From: Takakia lepidozioides
Taxonomy: Eukaryota > Streptophyta > Takakiopsida > Takakiales > Takakiaceae
DNA: 64,000 bases
NCBI GenBank assembly: GCA_030704615.1
Contig: CM060732.1
Span: 69,977,053 to 70,041,052, forward strand
Reading direction: 5' to 3'
Part shown: one piece after another, positions 11,057 to 23,871 of the stretch
How positions within the stretch are numbered: position 1 is the stretch's first letter
Layout: each line of letters starts with the position of its first letter
The notes under the pieces: model-generated
What the model was told of the DNA's origin: nothing
Database searches by the model: none
The model's input: the letters and a program-made list of their open reading frames with translations, nothing else
Position numbers and translations under genes: made by a program

Positions 11057-11880
11057 CTGATAACGGCTATGCTACGAGGGACAGACAACGAGGGTCACAA
11101 CGGGACATATCGGGTAGTGATGGACGTACACTACCTGAGCCACAGGCAGAGACGGCTAAGTACGCAGTACTTAGCCAATGGCGGGACAAGGGTACATTAC
11201 CACGAGAGCAGTAGTGGGTAGTGTAGTAACCGTGAGCCGTGAACCACAATATCACACAGTCACGTTAGCATCGGCTTTAACCAATAGAGGGAGTAGTGGA
11301 CCATTTACCACTATGGCTCATGACCACTGCAACGAGCCACTTTTTAGCAAACCTTTTAGGTTGCGTAGGCAGTTAGGCAAACGGTCATTAATGACCGCAG
11401 ACTGTAACGGCTCTTTCGAGCATAGTATAAAAAGACTACACGCAACTTAGAGGGTGTGTAGTATGAGTATCAGGGATCAGTGTGTACTTCTGTGATGATG
11501 TGACGAGCTCTGAAGTAAAGCCATGTTATTCAAAGTATCTTTGTGTAGAGTGAATGTGAGATGGAGAGAATGTGCATTATGAGAGAACGTGAGATGGTGA
11601 GAATGTGTATCATCTCAGAATAGTTCTTGTTTTCTCTTGATTACCATCTGCTTGTATGAACCAAGAGGCTTCAGTCCTTTCGACTAAGATCTTTTATGCT
11701 AAAGAGACTGTAGATTGGGCTTAATCAATAGGATTAAACAACCTGCAAGGATATGGCTTCATACGACGTTCATGGTTTAGCTATCCTTAAAATGATTACT
11801 TCATAATCGTTTCTGAAAGCATACCGTCGAACAACCTCTGTTGCATGTCTTAGGAAATGGGCAGTAGGGACACTGGAAAC
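11057..11880 (+). promoter_or_regulatory. LTR/promoter-like region ahead of the gypsy element
   Basis: No coding region is seen. A TATA box (TATAAAAAG, 11426-11434) lies about 30 bp upstream of a GTGTGTAG-rich start region, with a CCAAT near 11175. There are two strong dyads: GGCTAAGTAC with GTACTTAGCC around a 3-bp loop (11154-11176) and the perfect palindrome CGGTCATTAATGACCG (11382-11397). TAACGG-type motifs repeat. This looks like U3/R of a retroelement 5' LTR, but no matching right-hand LTR is found after 26.26 kb, so it may be a degraded LTR or a foreign promoter. Confidence 0.35.
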
Positions 11881-11891
11881 ATGAATGCCAG

Positions 11892-12275
11892 TTGCGAATC
11901 AAGCATGAGGCAGAAGTGGGAAATATAGAAGCCGGACCAAGTGTAGCCGTAAGTGTGGTAACCCCTGTAGTGGATACCCTTGCGGTAACCCGAACTCAGG
12001 CCAAGAAACAGAAACCTCCAGATAAGGAGATTGAAGAAGAACGGAAACAATATCCAGAAAGTGCAGCATGGCAGGAGGAAAAGAGCTTACACCAGGAAGT
12101 AAGTAAAGTCATAGCTCAAATGCAAGAGGGAACCCATATACCTTCTGGAGAGCCAACTCCAGATAAGCAAATCTGACCAACGATGAAGACCACGAATACA
12201 ACCACGGAATTAGAATTGGCCGAAGTAATCTGCCAGACCAAGACCCAAATTACCATTGGACAATTATTAAAAATT
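11892..12275 (+). pseudogene. Displaced gag-protease linker segment of the gypsy element
   Basis: The segment encodes a charged linker (RTQAKKQKPPDKEIEEERKQ, then MQEGTHIPSGEPTPD, stop at 12174-12176, then CQTKTQITIGQLLKI). The same linker is directly joined to protease at 43.74-44.04 kb in the second copy of this family. Here it is followed by unrelated sequence at 12276 and by gag only at 12.7 kb. The matching downstream linker end (KTLFWAIEALTPTPKQ) reappears at about 14,456. This order shows internal rearrangement. Confidence 0.65.
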
Positions 12276-12710
12276 GAAGATGACAAATGGGGATTGAAGG
12301 GAGGAGTGATCAGTATTACATGAGCACCTTGGGAATGTCGGATTAGAAGTGAAGAGTGGTTGTCTCGTCTAGCTCTATTGATTACTCTAATACCAATCAG
12401 AAAAGTTTGCTACACTAGTTATATTTTTAGAGAATGATGTTCAAATTATGAATATTGTCACACGATCATAGAAGCAGTGGAGTACTGGATACCCAAAGAC
12501 TTATTGCAAGTCAGATACACTGAAAAAGACAGATGGTATTATTGTGCCCATTAAAAGTTTGGTGATCAATCAGTAAAAAGGAAAATTAAGTCGTAATACG
12601 GATTCTTGCAAGATAGGATAAATCTTGAAGAAATGGTAGAGACACTATAAATTTTCTTTACTGACATACCAAGACTGTTTAAAGGGTACTGAAAAGGAAT
12701 TCTACATATG
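12276..12710. other. Unassigned insert between linker and gag
   Basis: This AT-rich stretch has no coding similarity that I can see and is absent from the corresponding position in the 43.8 kb copy. No clear terminal repeats are visible. Confidence 0.3.
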
Positions 12711-12712
12711 AT

Positions 12713-14280
12713 GTGGGAATGAATGAGGAAATTAAAGAAAAAGCTAAACAAGACAGAGCTGCACGAATAGAGAAATATGCTGCAGAAAAGGAGGCTCGGT
12801 TAAGAGAAGAATTCACAGAATTACAGAACTTGAAAATTATTCAAGGTGAGACATCAAACAGTGATAAACCAGAAGATCATGAAATCGGATCGGTGGGAAG
12901 TGGGAACACTACACCAGAAGAAGTTGCCAGTAATGTACTTGGTGAATGGTTACCACAAGAAAGATTTGAAGGACCTTCTACAATAACAAGCCCAAATCGA
13001 GGTTTTGCTGAAATATTAGAAGAAAGATTTGAGAGCATTTTGAGTGAAGAAGGTGAAAGAAGTGAAAGCACTTCTCCAGAAAGGATAACCAGAACTGCAC
13101 TCAAAGCTTTTAAAGATTCATTAAGCTTAGTAGGGACAGCAGCTGGAAGACGACTATCATTGGAACAAGGACCTCCTAGCTTTGAATCACTGTTTGGAAG
13201 ACAAACACCAACACCACCACAGCCAGCAGCAGCGGGACCATCCCAGTTGGACAACCAGTTGCACCAGCAACACCAGTTGCACCAACTGCACCGATGGCTT
13301 TAGCAGCAAGCAAAACCAGACCACCATTTCCTTTATATGATGGGAAATCTGATCCAGATATCCATTTTAATCAATTTGAAAACATGTGCACCATTTACAA
13401 TGAAGCAACAGACCAAGAGAAGATCCGACTATTTCCTTGTTCAATGGCCCGGAATTGGCAACTTTCCCAGCCAATCACTTTGCGAATTGGGTGGATATGA
13501 GAGCCGCGTTTCAAGAAAGATATAGATCCAACAAATCCTCGTCTGAAATCTTCATAGGATTACAGAACCTAAGACAGAAAAAGAAAGAATTGGTAGTCGA
13601 CTACCTGGAGAGAATGAAGACTCTGATCAGGAAACTACCTCAAGCACCAGGGGATGATTTGCAAAAATCATGGTTCATCCATGGACTTCGTCCTGAATAC
13701 GTAACCATGGTTACAGTCATGCCTAACAACACTTTGGCTGAAGCAGTAGGGACTGCAAAGAAGTTGGAATTGGGATTCCATCAGAGCAGAAGCAAAGATT
13801 CCAAGGATCTCTTGGAGGAAGAAGACTCTGATGATGAAGAAAAGCCCAAGCAAAAGAAGAAAGAAGTTTTTGACAAAACCACTTTGGATCAGAAGATAGC
13901 AGAGGCTATCAAGAATTTTAAAGATGAAGGGCCACGAAAGGCAACATGGTGTCACAAATGCGGGACTGCAGGACACTTGGCAATGGAATGCCATATGAAG
14001 GACAAATACTATGATATTTGTCATCTGAACAATCATAATACCAGCCATTGTATTTACAACCAACGGGCCAAGAAGACTGGGTACACACGAGAGGTGGGGG
14101 TACACCAAGTCCAAATCCGACGGGGAGGATCGGACAAACCAAGACGATACAATATGGGTAATCATTATCAGAGGCCACGAAATGAATATCCACCAAAGGA
14201 TAGGGGACATCAACCCAGAAACAAAGAAAGCACGAGATGTCAAGAAAGATTTTATGTTGTATTGCTCTTGGTAAACCATG
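12713..14280 (+). pseudogene. Gypsy gag: coiled N-terminus, capsid-like domain, CCHC zinc knuckle
   Basis: The N-terminal Glu-rich segment (12713-13250) shifts frame near 13,255 into a Pro/Ala linker (APMALAASKTRPPFPLYDGK). After a small deletion near 13,448 that shifts frame again, the retrotransposon gag domain continues (RYRSNKSSSEIFIGLQNL, DYLERMKTLIRKLPQ). The nucleic-acid-binding zinc knuckle is CHKCGTAGHLAMEC, a complete CX2CX4HX4C-type motif, followed by a second degenerate knuckle. The second family member at 45.87-46.49 kb retains the longer GIEWLATFPANHF stretch that is deleted here, which confirms the break. The product would be the structural polyprotein that packages element RNA. 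Confidence 0.8.
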
Positions 14281-14455
14281 AATTTTTTCCAGGAATGTTT
14301 TCCATTCCTTTGCTTCTGTTGACTCGTTTTGTCGTGATTTCAAGAAATCACTGAGTAACCATCTTTCTTTGAGTACTTTTGAACTCAATATACCGTTAGT
14401 CCCCAGTATGGTTGCCAAATATTAACCGCTGGTTTATGACTTAGATAAAACAGGC
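14281..14455. other. Short non-coding spacer inside the gypsy element
   Basis: The stretch has no reading frame related to gag or pol and separates the gag end from the resumed linker. It contains TTTCAAGAAATC-type short dyads only. Confidence 0.3.
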
Positions 14456-17304
14456 TAGAAAACTTTATTTTGGGCAATCGAGGCATTGACCCCCACACCA
14501 AAACAAAAACCAACACCAGGGGTTTACACGATTAAACCCACAACTATACGACAAACTCCAGATTACGACGAAGCAATACCTGTAATACAATTACGTATTG
14601 GACGGAAGATGGTAACGAATGTACTCATCGATGGAGGATCCGGAGTGAATATCATGACAGAAAAGATGAAGAAGTCATTAGGATTGGGGCACATGGAACC
14701 TGCTCCATTCATGGTACGAATGGCTGATCAACGAAAAGTACAGTCATTGGGGATCATCAGACGACTTGCAATGGAAGTAGCAGGACTGATATACGAAATA
14801 TCAGTAACCATTCTCAGAATAGAGGATGTGGCAGAGGGGTATTCCCTACTACTTGGCCGACCATGGTTAACACAAGCCCAATCACACCACGATTGGGCAA
14901 GTCAGACTCTCACAATTAAAAAGGGAGCAGAACAAGTCACCATCACAACGAAGCAACGAGGTACCATTCCACGAGAGAAACGACCTTGCATAGTGGAAGA
15001 ATATGATTGGTCCAGTGGACTGTCGGATGAAGAAGAAGCCACAGTATACGCAGCACATCCACAGTTGGAACCTATTGGACAATTGGTGGTCAAGCATACC
15101 ACAATAGTAGGATGTCACATGGTGAACACCCAAGGAGAACCAAATACTTCGAGAACTGAAGATCCAGAGGAAGAAGCGATGGACACACCTCAACACCCGG
15201 CCCGGTTCTATCAAGAAAGGGAAGAAGACATTCAAATCAGTGAAATACCTGCCACAATTGCAACCATCGGACAAGAGATTGCAGGATGGACAGTAACGGA
15301 AGAAACTCAATTGATTCAAGTGAATCTGGGAACAGTGGAAGAACCACAGATAATACGAGTAAGTGCAGGTCTTGAAGAATCATTTCGACAAGAAGCCACC
15401 GCATTATTCACTGAATACAAGGATGTATTTGCCTGGAACTACAAGGATTTGAAGGGTATACCTTCTAACATCTGTCAGCACCGAATTGAATTGGAAGTTG
15501 ACACAAAACCAATTCGTCAGAACCGTTACAGAATGAACCCCAACTATGCAGCTAAAGTTTGGGAAGAAATCAAGAAGTTACTAGATGCAGGATTCATTTA
15601 CCCAGTAGAGACACCACAATGGTTATCGCCCATTGTGATAGTACCCAAGAAAAATAGAAAACTACAAGTGTGTGTGGACTACCGCAAGTTAAACACAGGA
15701 ACCAAGAAAGACCATTTTTCACTACCTTTCACTGAAATAGTGTTGGACACAGTGGCTAGACATGAGATGTACTCATTCATGGATGGGTTTAGTGGGTACA
15801 ACCAGGTACAAATGGCAGAAGAAGATCGAGAAAAGACTGCATTCATCACTGAATGGTGAGCATATGCTTACAAAGTCATGCCATTTGGACTTTGCAATGC
15901 ACCAGCCACATTTCAACGAGCAATATCTGAAATATTCAAGAACTATCTCAATGATTTTATGCAGGTATTTTTGGATGATTTCAGAGTCTTTGGACATAAA
16001 TCCAAACATTTGGCACAATTAAAACTTTGCTTACAAGCCTGCAGAAACAATGGAGTAAGTCTCAACCCGGAAAAATGTACATTATGTGTGAATTCAGGAT
16101 TATTATTGGGACACATTGTGTGCCAACAGGGAATTCTGGTAGATCCAAAGAAAGTGGAGGTTATCCAGAAAATACCACCACAAGAAAATCCCAAGAAACT
16201 CAAGAGATTTCGGGACAGACAAGCTATTACAGAAGGTACATGGACAAATATGCTCATAGAGCGGCACCAGTCTATAGACTGCTGAAGCAAGATGCCGAAT
16301 ATCGATGGTCTCCAGCTTGCCAGGAATCATTTGATTCACTAAAAAAGGCACTCACAGCAGCACCAATTCTGATAAATCCAAGATGGGATTTACCATTTCA
16401 TGTACACGGTGATACATCAGGCATTGCTTTGGGAGCGGTTCTAGCTCATAATGTGACATGCACAACATATTCACCAATCTATTATGCAAGCAGATTGTTG
16501 ACAGCAGCAGAAAAGAACTATAGCACCACAGAAAGGGAAGCATTGGCAATGATTTATGCTGCTCAAAAATTTCGGCATTATTTACTTGGCAATCGCTTTA
16601 AGTTTATTGTTGATCATCAAGCTCTAGTTCATTTAGCAAATCGACCACTAGCTAGTGGCAGGGTTGCTCGATGGTTACTTCTTCATGAGTATGACTTTGA
16701 AGTTGTTCATAAACCAAGGAGATTACATGTTACAGCAGATCATCTGTCAAGGATTACTACAGGAGAACCAGCCACAGGGGTAGAGGATCAACTTCCCGAT
16801 GCATTTCTGTTTGCTGTTCAACTAGAACCACCAAATGAAGAGACAGATACTATAAATGCTCTAGGAATGTTTCAAGGAGACTATGACCTTCCAGATGCTC
16901 TCAAACTCATGGACGACACGGATGAAGAAGAAGATTCATCCAATGAAGATGAACCTCTTGATGAAGGACTTATTATTGAAGAAGAGCAAGATCCAGAAGA
17001 AGAAGATGACAAAGAAAACGAAGAAACAAATAATCAAGAATTGGCCAATATCAGTATTGGAGCTTATACATTCACCAAAGAAGAATCGGAAGATATTCAG
17101 GATCAAGATCAAGATGATTGGCAATGGCCAATCAAATACTATCTGAACACAGGGAAATTTCCTGAAGATTACACCAAAGATGACAGGAGGAAACTTTCAA
17201 TGAAAAACAAGCCATACACATTAATCAAAGGGATTCTGTACAAAAGAGGAATTGACTCCATAATGAGAAAATGTGTAAACAAAGACCAAGCCAAAACAAT
17301 AATG
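14456..17304 (+). pseudogene. Gypsy pol: protease, reverse transcriptase, RNase H
   Basis: The retropepsin-like active site is LIDGGSGVNIMTEKMKKSLG. Reverse transcriptase follows with PVETPQWLSPIVIVPKKN, CVDYRKLN, FMDGFSGYNQ, then PFGLCNAPATFQRA and a catalytic FLDD in place of the common YxDD. An in-frame TGA (15857-15859) replaces a Gly codon seen in the 45.4 kb copy. A one-base loss near 16,207, compared with the same copy, shifts the frame ahead of GQTSYYRRYM. RNase H has HGDTSGIALGAVLA and EREALAMIYAAQKFRHYL. A very acidic linker precedes integrase. The ORF ends at a TAA (17305-17307) replacing a probable CAA. Confidence 0.85.
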
Positions 17305-17627
17305 TAAGAACTACACGAAGGAATTGTAGGTGGACACTTCAGTTCGGACCTGACAGCAAAGAAAATATTACTAGTAGGCTACTGGTGGCCTACTATATTT
17401 GGAGATACTTATGAACACTGTCAACAGTGTGATGTCTGCCAGAGGATGGGACCAGTAGAACGAACGGGGAAGGGGACTCTGCACCCAATACTACCAACAG
17501 AACCATTTCAGTGCTGGGGGCTAGACTTTGTGGGACCCATTAAACCTCCAGCAAGGTACACACAAAACCAATACATCCTCACAGCCACTGACTACACTAC
17601 CAAATGGGTAGAGGCCAAGGCACTACG
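17305..17627 (+). pseudogene. Integrase, N-terminal part, of the outer gypsy element
   Basis: This reads [25 protein letters not shown] (the HHCC zinc-binding module) and then the first catalytic aspartate in [10 protein letters not shown], with [16 protein letters not shown] at the break. The next codons are found at 24,594 after the nested insertion; CTACG at 17623-17627 is the left copy of the target duplication. Confidence 0.9.
17623..17627. repeat. Target-site duplication CTACG, left copy
   Basis: CTACG here directly precedes the LTR start TGTCGCG. The same five bases directly follow the other LTR end (24594-24598). This is the 5-bp duplication expected of LTR retrotransposon integrase. 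Confidence 0.95.
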
Positions 17628-18352
17628 TGTCGCGCACCTCCCTTCGGTAAGCTCCCCTTCACGTCATAGTTACTTGCTTTGATGCGCGCGCCTGACTCCC
17701 AACTTGGCCGCTGGGCCAACTTGGAGCTTCGGCTGCTCACCGGGACATAACGGTCCCCCTTTGCTTCCCACTAAACCCTCCACCTATTTGGGACTAGTGG
17801 AATTCCCTTTGGTAGATGGCAGTCCGGAACAGCTCCCCACTCTTTGGTCGCTTTCCGGCTCGCTCGCTTACTCACTAGTTTTTGGTCACCAACGGGCTTG
17901 CACCGTTCTCGGGGTTACTACTCCCCTATATATACTTCTGTAGCTGTCCGCGGGGGTTTCATAACCAGCCATGCCATTTTATGGCGAACCACCACGAAAA
18001 CCCTCGACTCCCGGTGATGAGTCGCGGTGAGTCTTGGCCCACTCACCACGGCCCCTATGGACCGTGATGAGTCCCAAGACTCCCCACGACTCCCACCACG
18101 AGGTCTCCGCCCCCATGGTGAGTCCTATGCCACCCCCACTAAGTCCCGCTAAGCTACCACCACCCCTTGTGGAGCCACCCCCACCGCAACCCGGTGTGCG
18201 GGGCTCCACCTAGTGAGCGCCTCCGCCTCTTTCAGTGCCTTGGGCACTCAAGGGTGCTTCAGCCCCCATACCTATCGCTGCCGATGCCCCCACCACAGGG
18301 GCAGCCCCTCATGTGTCCCGACCCCCTGCCCTCAAGGCAAAGGGCCGCGACA
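17628..18352 (-). repeat. 3' LTR of the nested chromovirus
   Basis: This is 725 bp, TGTCGCGCACC at one end and GGGCCGCGACA at the other, nearly identical to 23872-24593. It contains CATGAGT/GGTGAGTC-rich short repeats (18010-18130) and a TATATATAC motif near 17,930. Translations across it are not genes. The bases 18353-18372 on the minus strand (GGTAGGGGTGTG) are a plausible polypurine tract. Confidence 0.95.
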
Positions 18353-19255
18353 CACACCCCTACCAACAGGGAGTCGATGTCCTCATCGACTTGTCCATTT
18401 TGTAGAAACGAACATCCAAGTTGTGGCGTCCCACATCAAGGAGTTTGTTTCCGCACCATGGCGTCCCATGGCAAAGAACCAAACCCCACACTTGACTCTA
18501 CTCTCCACTAGCTAGTTCGGCCGACTTCCTCCAAGTCCCGGCGAAGGGTGGAGCCTCTCCAGCTCCTCCCAGTGCACTCTTCTTGGCCTACTTCAAGGCC
18601 AAGGAACGATCCTCCCCGAGGATCGAATCGCCTTACTGCAACAACATTGCTTGCGATCGCTCATGATGCCGCTTTTGGCATCACCTTGAGCAAGGGTTCC
18701 CTGGAACCCTCTTTGACTTGGAAGATAACCTTGAACCAACCGTGCGCCCCAATCACTACAATTAAGTCCGCCTTGGAATGCTGGCCTGAGGTACGGGAAC
18801 ACGCCGAAGCCGCACTACGACTTCGTCCCGAGGCTACACGATTATAGTACGTGAACGGAAGCACGTAGCTTCCGCGTTAGCCCGCACTACAGGGCAACCC
18901 CCTCGGTAGCATAGTTATAGTACGCGCACGTTCCAGGTGCGCACTAGCACGTGAACTCCCAAAGAAGTCGCAAGTTTCCTTGCCCCTTGGATGGGGGTCA
19001 CCGATTTCGGCACTACGCAAACACACGATTAACCCAATTTACCTCTCCCACTTTTATAAGCTAACATGCATTCTACACACTAGCCAACCATACCATGCAT
19101 CACCATTCCAAACAAAATAGGACGCACAACATTTGGAACCCATTTCCTTTATAACAAATTTTGTACAATACAAGTTTTTGTAATCGGATTCCTAAGCTAG
19201 CTAAGCCGGACTAAGCATGCATTTCCTCCCCCACGCTCCAAGGTTGATGTCCCCA
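18353..19255 (-). other. 3' non-coding region of the chromovirus
   Basis: About 900 bp separate the chromodomain stop from the 3' LTR. No conserved reading frame is seen; such long 3' untranslated stretches are common in chromoviruses. Confidence 0.6.
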
Positions 19256-22200
19256 TCAACGTTTCTTCCGCTTTTGAGGTCGCCCTTCGAAAGCTGCAAC
19301 CGCCTCGGATGAGTTTCCCATTTCTGAGGCACGCACCCAAGATGCCTCCACATGATGATAGCCCTTCCATTTGACGAGATACTCCGTTTCTCGGTTCTTG
19401 AACCTCCTCGACTTAAGTATTGCCTCCACCTCGTACTCAGGTTCATTTTCATGATCCAACAGCATAGGTGGCGGACGCAACACTTGATGCCGATTCGGAC
19501 GCGCTTCATCTTTGAAGTAAGGCTTCAAAAGGGAGACATGGAATACTGGGTGCACCTTGTTGTTTGCCGGCAGCTCCAATTCATACACATCCTCATTCAT
19601 AACTTTCCGAATGCGAAAGGGTCCCGCATACGGAGGTACGAACTTCGGACTCACTTCCGGAGGTAGTCGGAAATTCTTGATGTTCAACCAGACCTCTGTG
19701 CTTGCCTCAAACTTCACTTCCCTCCGCTTCCGATTCGCCTGCCTTTCATACCGTTTCCTAGCTTTGGCAATGTTGTACTTTGCGAGCTTCAACAAACGCT
19801 CGCGTTCTTCCAGTACCGCCGCTACTGCCGGTTCCTCAACGTCCTGGGCGGCCCAACTTGTCGGCACCAGAGGTGCTTTTCCATAGACCAATACGAAAGG
19901 GGAAACTCCCGTTGCGGAGTGTTCTGTGTTATTATAACAGAACTTTGCCGCGTCTAAGTGTTCCACCCAGTCTGTTTGGTCTGCCGACATGTAATTCCGC
20001 AAGATCTGCTTCACTACGGAATTCACCCTTTCTGTTTGGCCGTCAGTCGTAGGTCGGAAGGCGGTGCTCATCTTCAGCCTCGTCCCATCTTCTTCCAAAG
20101 TGCTCTCCAGAATTTACTCGTAAACTTTGGATCGCGGTCCGAGACAATATCCTTCGGGACTCCATGATGCTTTAAGACGTGGGCGAAGTAAAGTCGCCCT
20201 GTCTCCTGCGCCGTTGCCGTCTCCTTGGTGGGGATGAAATGGCCCATTTTACTGAACCTATCTACCACCACCATGATTGCATCGAATCCTTTTGACAGCG
20301 GCATAGCAGTCATGAAATCCATCGAGACGCTTTCCCAAGTCCCCTCTGGGATCGGCAAAGGTTGTAACAGCCCCGCTTGCTTTTTGTACTCGCTCCGGTT
20401 TTGTTGGCATGTGGTGCATGTCTTGACATACTCCTCTGCCTCCTCCCTCAGTTTGGGCCAGAAATACTCTTTCTTCAAGAGTGCCGCAGTGCGCTTGGCT
20501 CCGCCGTGGCCCGCAAGCGGGCTATCATGGCATTCTCTCAAGAGGCTATCTCTGATCCCTCCCTTCGGCACGTAGAGACGTTTTTGCTTATACCGGAGCA
20601 GTCCATTTTGCAAGTGGAACTGCGATTTAACCCCCATCCTCAAGTCCTGCATCACGGACTTCGCCAGCTCATCCTTCCGGCAAGCCTTCCGGATTTCCTT
20701 TGGAGCGCCGTCTCGCCCTTGTACACCAACAAGAGCTGCTGCTTTCTACTTAAGACATCGGCCACCACGTTGTCTCGTCCCGGTTTGTATTGGATATCCA
20801 CGTCGAACACCGCCAAAGTATCTTGCCACCTAAGTTGTTTTGGGGACAACTTGGGCTGCGTGGCAAAATACTTCACCGTGACATTGTCCGTGAACACCTT
20901 CACTGGGTTGGAACCAACATAGTGGCGCCAAAGCTCAAGACAGTGCACCACCGCCTTCATCTCTTTTTCGTGCGTCGGCCACCGTCGCTCCACTTCATTC
21001 AGTTTCTTACTTTCGTAAGCCACTGGACGTCCATCTTGCATCAGTACACCCCCAATCGCGAAGTCCGACGCATCTGTATGTATCTCGAACGGACGATCGA
21101 ACTCCGGGATTTTCAAGACTGGAGCTTCCGCCATCCGCTGCTTCAATTCAGCGAAAGCTTGGCCACAAAAGGTGTTCCATGCCCAGACTTTAGATTTACA
21201 CAGAAGGTCTGACAGCGGCCCCGCAATCTTGGCAAAATTTCTCACATACTTCCGGTAATAGGAGGCGAGTCCTAGGAAGGATCGCACTCCCGGGACCGAA
21301 GTCGGAGGCTCCCAGTCCAAAATTGCCCTCACCTTCCTGTCATCCATTTTGATCTCATCCTGTATAATCACATGCCCCAGGAACTCCACTTTCGTGACCC
21401 TGAATTCGCACTTTGAAGCTTTGGCGTACAGCTTCCCTTCCCACAACTTTTGGAACACCCTTTTGAGGTGCTCCAGGTGCTCCTCCTTTGTTTTCGAGTA
21501 CACCAAGATGTCGTCGATGTACACGATCACAAAGTCATCCAACCACTCCTGGAAAAGGCTGTTCATCAGCGTGCTAAAGGTCGCAGGTGCATTGGTGAGC
21601 CCAAAAGGCATCACCAAGAACTCATATGAACCATGCCTTGTCCTGCATGCGGTCTTCTCCTCATCTCCTTCCGCCACCCGAATTTGGTGATAGCCGGAGC
21701 GCAAGTCGATCCGGCTGAAATACTTCGCTCCTGCCAACCGTTCGAAGAGGTGGTCGATCCTTGGCAAAGGGTACCGGTTTTTGATAGTCACCTTATTCAG
21801 AGCCCTGTAATCGACACACATCCGTAGCGTCCCATCCTTCTTGTCTGCAAATAGCACCGGGGCTCCGTAAGGTGACTTACTCGGCCGGATGTACCTCTTT
21901 GACATTAGATCCTTGAGTTGAGTTTTCAGCTCAACCAACTCTCTGTGGCTCAACCGGTAGGGCGCCTTGGCAGGCGGTTCCGATCCCGGTATCACCTCAA
22001 TCTTGTGGTCAACTCCTCTTCGCGGTGGCAAGCCGCTTGGTAAATCCTCCGGCATCACATCCTGGTATTTCTCCAAAATCCCCTTGATCCAATTTGGGCT
22101 CGGCTCCCCATCGCCTTCTCTTTTCACTTCTCTAATGTAAAGCAAAAACTGGGGCTCGTGTGCCTCCTCCATGGCCCACTCCCTTGCTGATAAAATGTTT

Positions 22201-23816
22201 ATTCGCCCTCCCACGGATTTGGGCGTTTCCGACACTCGTAAGACCTCGCCACCATTCCCACATGGCAGCGTGACTACTCTCTTGCGGCCATCTATGACCG
22301 CTCCGGATTTGCTCAAAAAGGTCATCCCCAAAATGAGATCCACTCCATCGATCTCGCAGATGGTGAAGTTCTCACGTCCCTCCCAACTCCCCAGTTGAAG
22401 AGGAACATCAAACGCCAACCTTGTCGCCATCTGTGGTTCTCCTTTGGCAGAACGCACCTCAATAGAGGCCCCCACGTCGCTTGTCGGGAGTCCCAACTTT
22501 CGCGCCGCCGCCGGCGTCATGAAGGAGTGCGACGCTCCTATGTCCACCAACAACGACACGTTAGTTCCGGATATTATCCCATCCACGAACAATAACTGAC
22601 TCCCTTTACGCAGGGCGCCAGTTTCCTGATACAACTCACAAGAATAGTTGCCTACCTTGCAAGTCCTGGCGACCACCGCTTCCACCAAGCGACTGATGGT
22701 ATCTTCAGACAGTTCCGTGGTTGCCCGAGTCATGTTCAATTGTCGAGGCTTCGTGCACTTCTTGGCCATGTGCCCGGGCTCCCCGCAATTGAAACACACT
22801 CCATCAAAGGTCGCCTTCTGTCCGCCATAAGCCGCTCCACCCGCTTTTCCTTTCGAAGCACCGGGTGCCGCCTTGACGTGTGAAGGCCCTCCCTTCGATT
22901 TCCACGTGCCATTGTCGCCGCGTGGCCTATCTCACTTCTTTTCCGGTCGGAAGGAGTCACCTTCCCGCCGGGTCTTCTTGTGGTTCAGCTCCGTACGGCC
23001 TTGTCTCTCACCCCTAGGGACATCCGAGAAACATTCAGCCCTCTCAATTGCCTCGTTCAAAGTCTTGGGTGGCTTCTCCTCCAACTTCCGCCTGGCCCAT
23101 GGGGCCAGTCCCGCCACAAAGTTGAAGACCATTTCTGGTTCTGCCATGTCCACGACTTCAAGCAACAGCACATTGAAAGCCTGGACATACCCCCGAATGT
23201 CATCTGTTTGCTTCAAATTCCTCATCTTGTCCCGGGCAAGCCAGGACGCGTTGAGGGGCACAAACTGTCTCTTCATAAATTCCTTGAACCCACTCCAGTT
23301 CAAGGTTTCCGGGCTTGGGCCTCGGTCGTGAAGGCGTTTCTGCCACCATTGTTGAGCATAGCCCCTCAAATAGGTGGGAGCCACTTCCACCCGATCCTCG
23401 TCACTCAACTTGGCCGCCCGGAAGTACTGCTCTAGCTCCAGGAGCCAAGTGTTGAGTGCCTTCCAATTTCGAACGCCCTCGAAGGTGCCGGGTTCCTTAG
23501 GCTTCACCTTAAACTTTGCCTTAGTGGAAGTGGCATTAGCCGCCTTCAACACGTCTTTCAACGTCCCGCCAAACTACGCCAACAACCCTTCCCAAAAAGC
23601 TGCCGGCATGGGAGGCATCTCTTGGTTTGTCGGAGCTCTCAAGGATTCCTCGGGCTCCGACTCCTCGGATTCCCCCCGCTCTTGAGCGGCCTCGTTTTCG
23701 GAAACATTCATCGCTTCCTCAAACGGCCGCCTCGGTGACACGTCGCCCCCATCGGGCTCACCAGGGTCATCATCTTTTGGGCCGTTCCGCTTTCGCTTCG
23801 GCTTGCCCGACCCCAT
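19256..23816 (-). pseudogene. Chromovirus gag-pol polyprotein with C-terminal chromodomain
   Basis: The start MGSGKPKRKR (23816) leads into a Glu-rich N-terminus, gag (YLRGYAQQWWQKRLHD), and a zinc knuckle [14 protein letters not shown]. Protease is [12 protein letters not shown]; reverse transcriptase has [15 protein letters not shown] and the catalytic YIDD; RNase H has [12 protein letters not shown]. Integrase shows CHDSPLAGHGGAKRT, CTTCQQNR, DFMTAMP and VSDRDPKFTS. The chromodomain at the end reads EYLVKWKGYHHVEASWV, which in this clade targets insertion to marked chromatin. Breaks are an in-frame TAG (23574-23576), an in-frame TGA (22932-22934, probably from CGA), a frame change near 20,712 and a one-base loss near 20,085. 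Confidence 0.92.
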
Positions 23817-23857
23817 TATGAGGCCAATCCCAAGGACGATCGCGTACTGAACTCTAA

Positions 23858-23870
23858 GCTTTGATACCAA
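23858..23870 (-). other. Primer binding site of the chromovirus
   Basis: Read on the minus strand immediately after the 5' LTR, TTGGTATCAAAGC matches the initiator-Met tRNA primer site TGGTATCAGAGC with one mismatch. Confidence 0.8.
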
Positions 23871-23871
23871 G

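Noticed and set aside
11057-11880. Left LTR paired with sequence after 26.26 kb
   Set aside because: No shared sequence could be found by eye between the two regions, so an LTR pair is not supported.
17704-18850. Plus-strand Pro/Ser-rich frames in and next to the LTR
   Set aside because: They are repeated in both LTRs and have no family resemblance; they are antisense to the chromovirus.
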